Of a stretch of DNA of 64,000 bases, positions 49,734 to 57,067 are shown piece after piece. Source of the stretch: JANWVO01 sp037446555 (GTDB taxonomy: Bacteria > Acidobacteriota > Terriglobia > Bryobacterales > Bryobacteraceae); assembly GCA_037446555.1 (NCBI GenBank), contig JBBIIK010000017.1:1-64000 (forward strand). Direction: 5' to 3'. The translations under genes were made by a program, and so were the position numbers. Positions within the stretch are counted from its first letter, which is position 1. The number at the start of each line of letters is the position of its first letter. The notes beneath the pieces were generated by a model that saw only the letters and a program-made list of their open reading frames with translations, did no database searches and was not told where the DNA came from.

Positions 49734-52700
49734 TCAGAAGTCGTAGCGGAGCGCTGCCTGGATGACGCGGGCGCTGCCGACGGTGCTGGAGATTCGTCCG
49801 ACCGTCTGCGGCGTGGTGATGGTGGCGCCGGGCAGGCCGAAGTTCACGTTGTTGAAAGTGTTGTACATCTCCCAGCGGAAGGTGGCGCGGTGCTGTTCGC
49901 CCCACGGCATCTTGAACCGCTTGACGATGGAGGTGTCGAAGTTGAGGAAGCGCGGGCCGCGGAAGGAATTGCGGCCGGACGTGCCCATCTCGCCGGCAGC
50001 GGGGAAGGCGGAAGCGGCGGTAAGCGCGGCGATCTGTTCGGAGGTGAAGTACCACACGGCGCCGTCGCGCCGCTGGACGGAGCCGATGTTGCGGTCGCCG
50101 CTGTAGTTGATCCATGTGGTTGCCGTGGAGGGGCCTGTGAGGCGGCCCGAGGACATGGTGAAGACGCTGCCGGACTGCCAGTTCCCGAGCACGCCGAGGT
50201 CCCAGCCGCCGAACAGGGCGTTGAGGACCGGGTGAACGTCGGACATCCAGCGGCGGCCGCGTCCGAACGGGAGCGTGTAGGTGCCGGACCAGTTGAACAC
50301 GTGGGGGCGGTCGGCGACGCCGCGGCTCTTGTTGAGAGCCATGTTGTAGTTGTCGATGGGGGCCGTGAAGCCGTTGCCATCAGCACTGCCGTTGTCGAGC
50401 GACTTGGAGAACGTGTAATTCAGCTCGAACTTCAGCGCGCCCATGGTGCGGCGGAAGCTCATCTGAAGCGAGTCATACCAGCTCGAGCCGTCCTGGGTTC
50501 CCAGCAGAACCAGGTTGTACTGCGGGAAGTTGCGCAGATAGAACGGCGAGATGCCGGCGGCGGTGTAGAGAGTGTAGTTGTTGCGGTCCAGGTTGTTGGC
50601 CGCCGTGTTGGCCAGCTGCTGCTGGACGGTGGTGGCGCCGAGGCGGCTGATGACCGCCTGCGGGGTGCCGAAGATGCGCACGAGGGTGTTGGTGGCCGAG
50701 GGGGCGGCGCCGGTGCGCTGGAAGTTGACGATTTCGCGGAAGGCGTTCAGGAAGTCGCCGTAGATGCGGGGCTGGTTGACGTCGACCCAATTGAAAAGCT
50801 TGATGCCGCGCGTGCGGACATACGAGACATCGAGGATCGTGTTGCGCATCAGCTCGCGCTGGATGCTGAGGTTGTAGTGCTGCACGTAGCCAGTGCGCAG
50901 ATTGGGGCCAAAGACGACGATGGAGGTCTGACGGTTGGTGGGGAGAACAAGCTGCGGTGCGGGCGGCGCAGCGGGCAGCGCCGGGTTGTCGCGGACGCGG
51001 ACATCGGATCCGGCGGCAGTGTTGGGGAAGGTTTGCACGGTCTGGGCGAAGCCGGGGGTGTTGCCATCCACGAGGCTCGCCGTGGCGCCGATCATGCGGT
51101 CATAGAAGACGCCCCAGCTGCCGCGGACCGCCCACTTGCCGTTGCCGGTGGGATCCCAGGCGAAGCCGACGCGGGGCGCGAAGTTGTTCTTGTCGGTGTT
51201 GTACCAGCCGGAGGCGCGCTGAATTTCGGTGTTGTCGAGCTGGTTGAAGTAGCCGATCTGTTCGATCTGCTTCAGCGTTCCCTGAAGGCGGTCCCGTTCG
51301 GTAGGGGCGCCGAAGATCTCATAGCGGATGCCGACGTTCACGGTCAGGTTGCGCGCGATCTTCCAGTCGTCCTGGACGAAGCCTGCCCAGTCGCGGAAAA
51401 ACGTGTTGCGGACGCGCGGCTGGCCGGCGGGCTGGAACTGCTGAAGGTCGGAGTAGAAGGTCGTGGTGATGTTGCCGACACGGCCGAGGATGTCGTTGTA
51501 AAGGTTCTCGAACCGCTGGCGGTCGGCGGAGCTGATCGCGGAGCCCGACGGGCCGATGGACAGAGGCGGGACGTTGTTGTTGGCCGTGGACAGGCTGATG
51601 TTGGGGTAGATGCCGGCCGCGTTGTAGCCCCACTGGAGCGTGCGCTTGAAGGTGAAGCCGGTCTTGAACGTGTGCTTGCCCTTCATCCAGGTGAGGTTCT
51701 CAGTGAGATCAATGACTGGCGAATTCCGGCCCTGCGGGAAGTTGGGCAGGATCGGGTTGGTGTAGGAGATGGTGAGTACCTGGGGGCCGGCGACGCGGGC
51801 GGGGCGGCGGAAGTCAACACTGGCCGACTGGTAGCCGACGCGGAGTTCGTTCACCAGGGAGGAGGTGATGGCCCAGTCGGATCCGATCGAGTAGCCCCAT
51901 CGGATGCCGCCCTGCGTGCCCTGGGGCTGTCCGGGGAAGGTGGCGTCGGCGCCATTGAGCTGATCGATGAAGTCATTCTTGAACCAGCTGTGGCGGTAAA
52001 AGACGCGGTGCGTGGAAGAGACGTTGTAATCGCCGCGGATGGTGAACTGGTGCGTGTCGAAGCCGGCGGGGTTATTGAAGCGGAAGCCGGCGGTGTTGAG
52101 CCCGTCGCCGACGTCGGTGTTGTTCGGCGCGGGGAGCATATCGATCAGCTTCTTGGTGGCCGGATCGAATCCAAGCGCGCGGGGATCGTTTGCGACGATG
52201 TTGAAGGACTGGACCGAGCCGCCGCCCGGAGGCGTCCAACGGAAGATTCCCTGCTTGGCCTCATTGGTGAGCACGGTGCGGTTGCGGACGACTTCCTGCG
52301 CGGTACGGACGCTCTGCCAGTTGCCGAAGACGAACCACTTCTCCTTGAGGATGGGGCCGCCGATCGACGCGCCAAACGTGTTCTGGATGAACTTGGGGCG
52401 GGCGACGCCGCTGGCATTGTTGAAGAAGTTGTTGGCGTTGAGCTTGGTGTTGCGGAGGAACTCGAAGGCGTTGCCGTGCCACTGGTTGGTGCCGGAGCGT
52501 GTGATCATCTCGATCTGCCCGCCGGCGTTGCGCCCGTATTCGGCCTTGCCGCCGTTGGTGATGACGCGGAACTCCTCGATCGAGTCGACATTGAAGGCGG
52601 TCAGGGACAAGCCGAGGCGGGGCACGACCGCGTCGTTGGCGTCGATGCCGTCGAGGCGGGCGTTGTTGGAGCCCTGCCGGGTGCCGTTGACGCGCGAGAA

Positions 52701-53219
52701 GGTGTTGTCGCCGGGATTGATGGACACTCCCGGCGTGTAGGGAACCAGCGCCATCGGGTTGCGCGCGAGCTGCGGTAGGGTGTCAATGTCGCGGAGAGTG
52801 ACGCTGCGGCCGACCTGGGCGTCGGAGGTGTTGACTCGGATCGCGCTAGCCTCCACTGTGACGCTTTCGGCCAAAGACCCCACCTCGAGCTGGACGTCCT
52901 GCCGGATGGTGACTGCCACGTTGAGCTCGATGTTCTCCACCTGCGCCTTGCGGAAGCCGGGCGCTTCCACCGACAGCGAATAATTGCTGGCGGGAAGAGA
53001 GGGGAACAAGAAGTAACCGATTTCGTTCGTGGTAGCCGAAACAGAGACGCCGGTGCGGTTGTTGCGAACCGAGACGCTGGCGTTCGGGACGACAGCGCCA
53101 GCGGGGTCGGTGATCACTCCCTCGATTCGGCCGTTAGACACTTGCGCCGCTGCCATGCCGGGGAGGAGAACGGCAAAAGCGACGGCGCCGATCAGACCAA
53201 GCGCGTTGCGAAAGTGCAT
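49734..53219 (-). CDS. TonB-dependent receptor, Oar-like with carboxypeptidase-regulatory-like domain
   Basis: The start is ATG 53219 (1161 aa), with AAGGAG 9 nt upstream and a clear signal peptide 'LGLIGAVAFAVLLPGMAAAQ'; the frame is open to 53402. An N-terminal CarboxypepD_reg-like beta-sandwich (about 29-110, 'GVITDPAGAVVPNASVSVRN') is followed by a plug ('RQGSNNARLDGIDANDAV', 'GRNAGGQIEMITRSGTN') and a large beta-barrel ending in Phe ('QAALRYDF'), the signal for BAM assembly. It would import a large substrate through the outer membrane using TonB energy. Substrate unknown; no SusD partner is beside it. Confidence 0.88.
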   Translation of the reverse strand: MHFRNALGLIGAVAFAVLLPGMAAAQVSNGRIEGVITDPAGAVVPNASVSVRNNRTGVSVSATTNEIGYFLFPSLPASNYSLSVEAPGFRKAQVENIELNVAVTIRQDVQLEVGSLAESVTVEASAIRVNTSDAQVGRSVTLRDIDTLPQLARNPMALVPYTPGVSINPGDNTFSRVNGTRQGSNNARLDGIDANDAVVPRLGLSLTAFNVDSIEEFRVITNGGKAEYGRNAGGQIEMITRSGTNQWHGNAFEFLRNTKLNANNFFNNASGVARPKFIQNTFGASIGGPILKEKWFVFGNWQSVRTAQEVVRNRTVLTNEAKQGIFRWTPPGGGSVQSFNIVANDPRALGFDPATKKLIDMLPAPNNTDVGDGLNTAGFRFNNPAGFDTHQFTIRGDYNVSSTHRVFYRHSWFKNDFIDQLNGADATFPGQPQGTQGGIRWGYSIGSDWAITSSLVNELRVGYQSASVDFRRPARVAGPQVLTISYTNPILPNFPQGRNSPVIDLTENLTWMKGKHTFKTGFTFKRTLQWGYNAAGIYPNISLSTANNNVPPLSIGPSGSAISSADRQRFENLYNDILGRVGNITTTFYSDLQQFQPAGQPRVRNTFFRDWAGFVQDDWKIARNLTVNVGIRYEIFGAPTERDRLQGTLKQIEQIGYFNQLDNTEIQRASGWYNTDKNNFAPRVGFAWDPTGNGKWAVRGSWGVFYDRMIGATASLVDGNTPGFAQTVQTFPNTAAGSDVRVRDNPALPAAPPAPQLVLPTNRQTSIVVFGPNLRTGYVQHYNLSIQRELMRNTILDVSYVRTRGIKLFNWVDVNQPRIYGDFLNAFREIVNFQRTGAAPSATNTLVRIFGTPQAVISRLGATTVQQQLANTAANNLDRNNYTLYTAAGISPFYLRNFPQYNLVLLGTQDGSSWYDSLQMSFRRTMGALKFELNYTFSKSLDNGSADGNGFTAPIDNYNMALNKSRGVADRPHVFNWSGTYTLPFGRGRRWMSDVHPVLNALFGGWDLGVLGNWQSGSVFTMSSGRLTGPSTATTWINYSGDRNIGSVQRRDGAVWYFTSEQIAALTAASAFPAAGEMGTSGRNSFRGPRFLNFDTSIVKRFKMPWGEQHRATFRWEMYNTFNNVNFGLPGATITTPQTVGRISSTVGSARVIQAALRYDF

Positions 53220-53628
53220 TTCCGAAGGCTCCTTCGTTGCAATCCTTGTTGGCCTGGCGGCTGGAGACCGCCGCCGCGCCTCTGTCCGGACGTTCCGTAG
53301 AGGCCGCGATGGCCGGCTCCGAGCGTGGGAGAGTGGCGACGTAGCCCCTGTTCGCACCCCGGAATCCCCAACGATCAAGCCCAGATGGGCAGATTTTAAC
53401 ATGAGTAAATTCCTTCCGTGCCAGCGGGTTAGAGGATTGTTGCCATGAAATTTCTTTCACCTGAGGGGCGGAGGGGCAAGGTTTTGTGCAACCCCCGGAG
53501 TGTGCGCCAAGTCCAAGGAACTGAACGCCGGTTTTTCTGGCGTTGTTCTATACTAAATGCTGGGCATGAGTCGGGCGGCGGCTGCCTCCGGCGGCCCGCT
53601 GAGCTGGGGCGAGCAGGAAAACTTCGAC
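53220..53628. other. Divergent intergenic region between TonB receptor and S41-like genes
   Basis: This 409-bp stretch is the only gap above 300 bp. It contains the TonB gene leader (the AAGGAG site is at 53228-53233), an AT-rich block near 53393-53410, and on the plus strand TATACT (53549-53554) as a possible -10 for the S41-like gene. An inverted repeat lies just upstream of that box. No RNA gene or conserved small protein is convincing; short open frames here lack supporting features. Confidence 0.4.
53524..53544. repeat. Palindrome upstream of the S41-like gene (operator-like)
   Basis: AACGCC at 53524-53529 and GGCGTT at 53539-53544 form a 6-bp inverted repeat around a T-rich spacer. It sits 4 bp before the candidate -10 box TATACT at 53549. 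A transcription factor bound there would cover the promoter; alternatively it is a chance hairpin. Confidence 0.3.
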
Positions 53629-54915
53629 ATGAACAGCCGATTTCAATACACGCTGGTGACCATTTCCGGCCTACTCGTAGCGCTGTTGCTGGTGGGGGTG
53701 TTGTTCGGGCAGAACCGCACCGCGCCCGCCACGGACCCCTACCGGCATCTGAACGTCCTGACGGAAGTGCTGGCGAAGATCAAGTCTGATTATGTGGAAG
53801 AGCCGGACATGAAGAGCGTCTCGCTGGGGGCGGTGAACGGGCTGCTGGTGTCGATGGATCCGTTCGCCTGCTACCTGAACGCGGATCAGTACAAGCAATA
53901 TCTGAAGACGCTGGAGAACCCTCGCGCGGGCGTGGGCTTGATCCTGAGCCGAAAGTACGGTTACGAGATCGGCGTGGTGGACGCGATCCCCGGCTCGCCG
54001 GCGGACAAGGCGGGCTTGACCACGGGCGACATCATTGAGGCGATCAACGGCATTCAGACGCGCGACATGCCGCTGGCCTTTGCGGACGTGCTGCTGCATG
54101 GGGAGCCCGGAACCACCGTGGAGCTCAAGGTGCTGCGGCTGAGCCGGCCGGAGCCGGTGAAGGTGACGCTGACGCGTGCCGTTGTGACGCCTCCCGCGAT
54201 GGCGTCGAAAATGCTGGACGGGGAAACCGGCTACGTGGAGGTGGTCGACCTGCGGGCAGGCAAGGCGGCGGCCGTCGCGGGAGCCGTGCGTGAATTGACG
54301 GCCAAGGGGGCCAGAAAGCTGGTGCTGGACCTGCGCCATTCGGCGATGAGCGTGCCGGAGGAGGGCGTAGCGCTGGCGAATCTGTTTCTCGACAAGGGCG
54401 CCATCGCCACGCTCGAGGGGCAGAAGGTAAAGAAGCAGGTTTTTGAAGCGGACGCGGCGAAGGCGGTGTTCCGGGGACCGCTGGTGGTGTTGACCAACCG
54501 CGGCACCACGGGCGCGGCGGAGGTGGCGGCAGCGGCACTGGCGGCGAACAAGAGGGCCGAGATCGTGGGCGAACGCACTTACGGGGATGCGGCGCTGCGC
54601 AAGGCCGTTCCGACAGGAGACGGCGGCGCGGTACTGCTGGCTGTAGCCAAGTATTACACGCCCGAGGGCAAGGCGATCAGCGAGACTTCCGTGCTGCCGC
54701 AGCATCAGGTGGCCGACTTCGAGCCGCAGACCTTTGACGAGGACACGCCGGGGGCGGCCGCGCCGGCGGCGCAGGATCTCCGGCAGCCCGAGCGCAAGGA
54801 AGATGCTGTTCTGAAGAAAGCGCTCGAGGTTTTGGCGGGAAAGACGGTGCAGGCGATGGCAGCGCCGTCCAACGCGCCGGCCAGGCGCGGCGCCACGCTC
54901 CACAAAGGGGTTTGA
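53629..54915 (+). CDS. S41 / C-terminal-processing-protease-like protein, probably catalytically dead
   Basis: A 428-residue protein from ATG 53629 (AGGAAA upstream), with one N-terminal membrane helix (about 8-27), a PDZ domain (about 95-185, 'VVDAIPGSPADKAGLTTGDI') and an S41 fold. The active-site segment reads 'NRGTTGAAEVAAAAL' where active enzymes have 'GSASASEI'. The nucleophile Ser is Gly295, and the general-base Lys of 'GERTFGKG' is Asp320 ('GERTYGDA'). The rest of the fold is well conserved ('GDGGAVLLAVAKYYTPEGKA'). It is therefore probably a binding or chaperone-like relative of CtpA. It is followed by fmdB-like, glycosyltransferase and gmhB genes. Confidence 0.8.
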   Translation: MNSRFQYTLVTISGLLVALLLVGVLFGQNRTAPATDPYRHLNVLTEVLAKIKSDYVEEPDMKSVSLGAVNGLLVSMDPFACYLNADQYKQYLKTLENPRAGVGLILSRKYGYEIGVVDAIPGSPADKAGLTTGDIIEAINGIQTRDMPLAFADVLLHGEPGTTVELKVLRLSRPEPVKVTLTRAVVTPPAMASKMLDGETGYVEVVDLRAGKAAAVAGAVRELTAKGARKLVLDLRHSAMSVPEEGVALANLFLDKGAIATLEGQKVKKQVFEADAAKAVFRGPLVVLTNRGTTGAAEVAAAALAANKRAEIVGERTYGDAALRKAVPTGDGGAVLLAVAKYYTPEGKAISETSVLPQHQVADFEPQTFDEDTPGAAAPAAQDLRQPERKEDAVLKKALEVLAGKTVQAMAAPSNAPARRGATLHKGV

Positions 54916-54924
54916 GTTTCAGCC

Positions 54925-55215
54925 ATGCCACTGTACGAATACAAGTGCGACCAGTGCCAGCAAGTTTTCGAGGTGATGCAGAAGTTCGGCGACGCCCCGC
55001 TGGAGACGCATGAAGGGTGCGGCGGCACGGTGAAGCGGCTGATCTCTGCGCCTGCGATCCAGTTCAAGGGCTCTGGCTGGTACATCACCGATTACGCGCG
55101 CTCCGGCGGGAACGGCGGCCAGGGAAGCAACGGGAAGAGCAGCGCCTCAGGCAACGGCAAGGAGTCCGGCGAGAAGTCGCCGGCCTCAAGCAGCGAAACC
55201 CCCGCCAAAAGCTAA
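54925..55215 (+). CDS. FmdB-family zinc-ribbon protein
   Basis: A 96-residue protein with the FmdB signature 'MPLYEYKCDQCQQVFEVMQ' (Cys8, Cys11). The second half of the ribbon is 'HEGCGGTVKRLIS', so the usual second CxxC is HxxC (His29, Cys32), which could still bind zinc. The rest is a low-complexity Gly/Ser/Lys tail of about 45 residues. FmdB-type proteins are putative regulators with unproved function. It starts 9 bp after the S41-like gene. Confidence 0.85.
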   Translation: MPLYEYKCDQCQQVFEVMQKFGDAPLETHEGCGGTVKRLISAPAIQFKGSGWYITDYARSGGNGGQGSNGKSSASGNGKESGEKSPASSSETPAKS

Positions 55216-55224
55216 GGCGTTCCG

Positions 55225-56382
55225 GTGGAGCTGCTGTACCTCTCCCACTGCGTTCCCAATCCGCCCGACAAAGGCGAAAAGATCCGCGCCTACCACGAGC
55301 TGACCGCGCTTGCTTCCCGGCACCGCGTTCACGTGAGCTGCTTCGCGCGTTCCGAGCAGGAGATGGAGGATGCCCGGGCGCTCCTGGACCGTTGCGCCTC
55401 GGTCTACGTTGCGCCGTTGTTCCCGTTCTTTCTGCATGCAGCCCGGGCGGGGGCGCGCTTCCTGAGGGGGGAATCGATCAACGACGCGTTTTACTCCAGC
55501 GGCCGGTTTTCACAAGATTTGCTGCGGCTGATGGAGAGCCGCCCGGTGGCTGGAGCGGTGGCGTACACGGCGGTGATGGCGCCCTTCGTGCCCGAAGGGA
55601 TGCCTTTCGTGCTGGACATGACAGACGTGGATTCGGAGAAGTGGCGGGCCTACGCGCACTACAGAAAGCCTTCTGTTTTGTTTAAAACAGAAGCGAAACG
55701 TCTTGTTCAGCTTGAGATCCGGGAGGCGCGCCGCGCCCGGCTGACGGTTGTGACGACGGCAGCCGAGCGGGACCTGCTGCTGAAGCTCGATCCTGAGTTG
55801 CGCTGCGAGACGATGGAGAACGGCGTGGACTTCGCTTGGTTCGATCCGGAAGCCTCCCCGCAGGATGATGCGCTGGCGAAGCGGCGCTACCTGCTGTTCT
55901 GCGGAACACTTGACTACTTTCCGAACGAACAGGGGATCACGGAGTTCGCACGCACCGTATTCCCGCGGCTGCGGGAGCGCGAGCCGGAGCTCGAGCTGCT
56001 GGTGGTAGGGCGGAACCCGGCGGCCCGCGTGCTGGCGCTTGCTGCGGTACCGGGTGTGGAGGTGGTGGGAAGCGTGGCGGATGTCCGGCCGTATTACCGC
56101 CATGCATTGGCCACGGTGGTTCCTTTGCGCATTGCTCGAGGAATCCAGAACAAGGTGCTGGAATCGCTGGCGATGGGCCGCCCCGTGCTGGCTTCGCCCG
56201 AGGTGTGCGCGACGTTCGGCGCCATGCTGCCGCGTGGCGTGCGTCTGTGCCGTACGGCTGAGGACTACTTCGCACGGGCCGAAGAGCGCGGCATCCGGAA
56301 GGAAGCGATGGGAAGATTTTCGTGGGAGAAGAACCTCGCCGTTCTGGAAAGGGCGGTGGCGGAGCTGGAGCGGCGCCCGTGA
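55225..56382 (+). CDS. Glycosyltransferase of the TIGR03087 (PEP-CTERM/EpsH1-associated) type
   Basis: A 385-residue GT-B glycosyltransferase starting at GTG 55225. The N-terminus 'LLYLSHCVPNPPDKGEKIRA' and 'HRVHVSCFARSEQEMEDA' resemble the TIGR03087 sugar transferases. The C-terminal half has the nucleotide-sugar fold ('LLFCGTLDYFPNEQGI', 'VPLRIARGIQNKVLESLAMG'). It would transfer a sugar during exopolysaccharide assembly at the inner face of the membrane. It overlaps gmhB by GTGA. No exosortase or PEP-CTERM protein is seen in the window. An AT-rich palindrome lies inside the gene. Confidence 0.75.
   Translation: MELLYLSHCVPNPPDKGEKIRAYHELTALASRHRVHVSCFARSEQEMEDARALLDRCASVYVAPLFPFFLHAARAGARFLRGESINDAFYSSGRFSQDLLRLMESRPVAGAVAYTAVMAPFVPEGMPFVLDMTDVDSEKWRAYAHYRKPSVLFKTEAKRLVQLEIREARRARLTVVTTAAERDLLLKLDPELRCETMENGVDFAWFDPEASPQDDALAKRRYLLFCGTLDYFPNEQGITEFARTVFPRLREREPELELLVVGRNPAARVLALAAVPGVEVVGSVADVRPYYRHALATVVPLRIARGIQNKVLESLAMGRPVLASPEVCATFGAMLPRGVRLCRTAEDYFARAEERGIRKEAMGRFSWEKNLAVLERAVAELERRP
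55670..55693. repeat. Perfect 10-bp inverted repeat inside the glycosyltransferase gene
   Basis: CTTCTGTTTT at 55670-55679 and AAAACAGAAG at 55684-55693 flank GTTT. It is an AT-rich hairpin within a GC-rich gene, encoding the residues around 'SVLFKTEA'. It has no U-run afterwards, so it is not a normal terminator. Confidence 0.5.
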
Positions 56383-56921
56383 AGCCGTGCCTCTTCATCG
56401 ACCGCGACGGTACGCTGATCGAGGAGCGGAATTATCTGTCCGATCCGGAGCAGGTGGCGCTGATTCCCGGCGCCGCGGAAGCCGTGCGCAGGGCTCGGGA
56501 GGCGGGCTGGCTGGTGGTGGTGCTGACCAACCAGAGCGGCGTGGGGCGGGGCTACTTCACCCTGGAGGACGTCGCGGGGGTGAACAGGCGAGTCGAAGAG
56601 ATGCTGGCGCAGGAGGGCGCAGGGCTGGACGGGATCTTCGTTTGCCCGCACAGTCCTGAGGAGGATTGTCCATGCCGCAAGCCGCGGCCCGGGCTGGTGG
56701 AGGCGGCGGCGCGGCAGCTTCCGGCGGATCTGCGGCGTTCCTGGATGGTGGGCGACAAGCCGGCGGATCTGGAGCTGGCGAGGAACGCGGGGCTGCGGGG
56801 CGCGCTGGTGCTGACGGGATATGGCGCGACAGCTTCGGCTGAGGCGCACGGGACGGCGGAATTTGTGGCGGCGGATCTTGGCGAGGCGGTGCGGCGGATC
56901 CTGGGGGCGGAGAGCGCGTAG
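56379..56921 (+). CDS. gmhB: D-glycero-D-manno-heptose-1,7-bisphosphate 7-phosphatase
   Basis: A 180-residue HAD phosphatase from GTG 56379, overlapping the glycosyltransferase stop by 4 bp. Motif I 'FIDRDGTLIEE' has Asp8 and Asp10; 'VVLTNQSGVGRGYF' is motif II, and 'CPHSPEEDCPCRKPRPG' holds the structural zinc Cys/His cluster, typical of GmhB/HisB-N. Motif IV is 'WMVGDKPADLELA'. It provides a step in ADP-heptose synthesis for LPS or other glycans, which fits the glycosyltransferase beside it. Related phosphatases for histidine synthesis are a less likely alternative. Confidence 0.85.
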   Translation: MKPCLFIDRDGTLIEERNYLSDPEQVALIPGAAEAVRRAREAGWLVVVLTNQSGVGRGYFTLEDVAGVNRRVEEMLAQEGAGLDGIFVCPHSPEEDCPCRKPRPGLVEAAARQLPADLRRSWMVGDKPADLELARNAGLRGALVLTGYGATASAEAHGTAEFVAADLGEAVRRILGAESA

Positions 56922-56981
56922 GACGCGCCTTCCCGGGGGGCCGCCGGCGTGGGGCTGCCCTCCGGGTTGGTCAAGAGCAAA

Positions 56982-57021
56982 TCAGGCCGGCGCGGCGCCG
57001 GAGGGCGTCACACCGGCCTGA
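56982..57021. terminator. Stem-loop between gmhB and TonB receptor gene
   Basis: TCAGGCCGG (56982-56990) pairs perfectly with CCGGCCTGA (57013-57021) in the gap between two convergent genes, with a 22-nt GC-rich loop that may fold further. It probably serves both directions. Confidence 0.45.
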
Positions 57022-57067
57022 ACTTTCAGGCGGCTTCCCGGCAGCAGCCGGGCCGCGGAGGCGCGGA

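Noticed and set aside
49890..52778. 962-residue plus-strand open frame opposite the first TonB receptor
   Set aside because: The receptor on the other strand has a signal peptide, plug, barrel and C-terminal Phe. The plus frame is Val/Gly/Asp-rich without domains.
53398..53426. Possible sigma54 promoter (TGGCAC on the minus strand) for the first TonB receptor
   Set aside because: The -24-like TGGCACG is present, but the required GC at -12 is missing at the right spacing.
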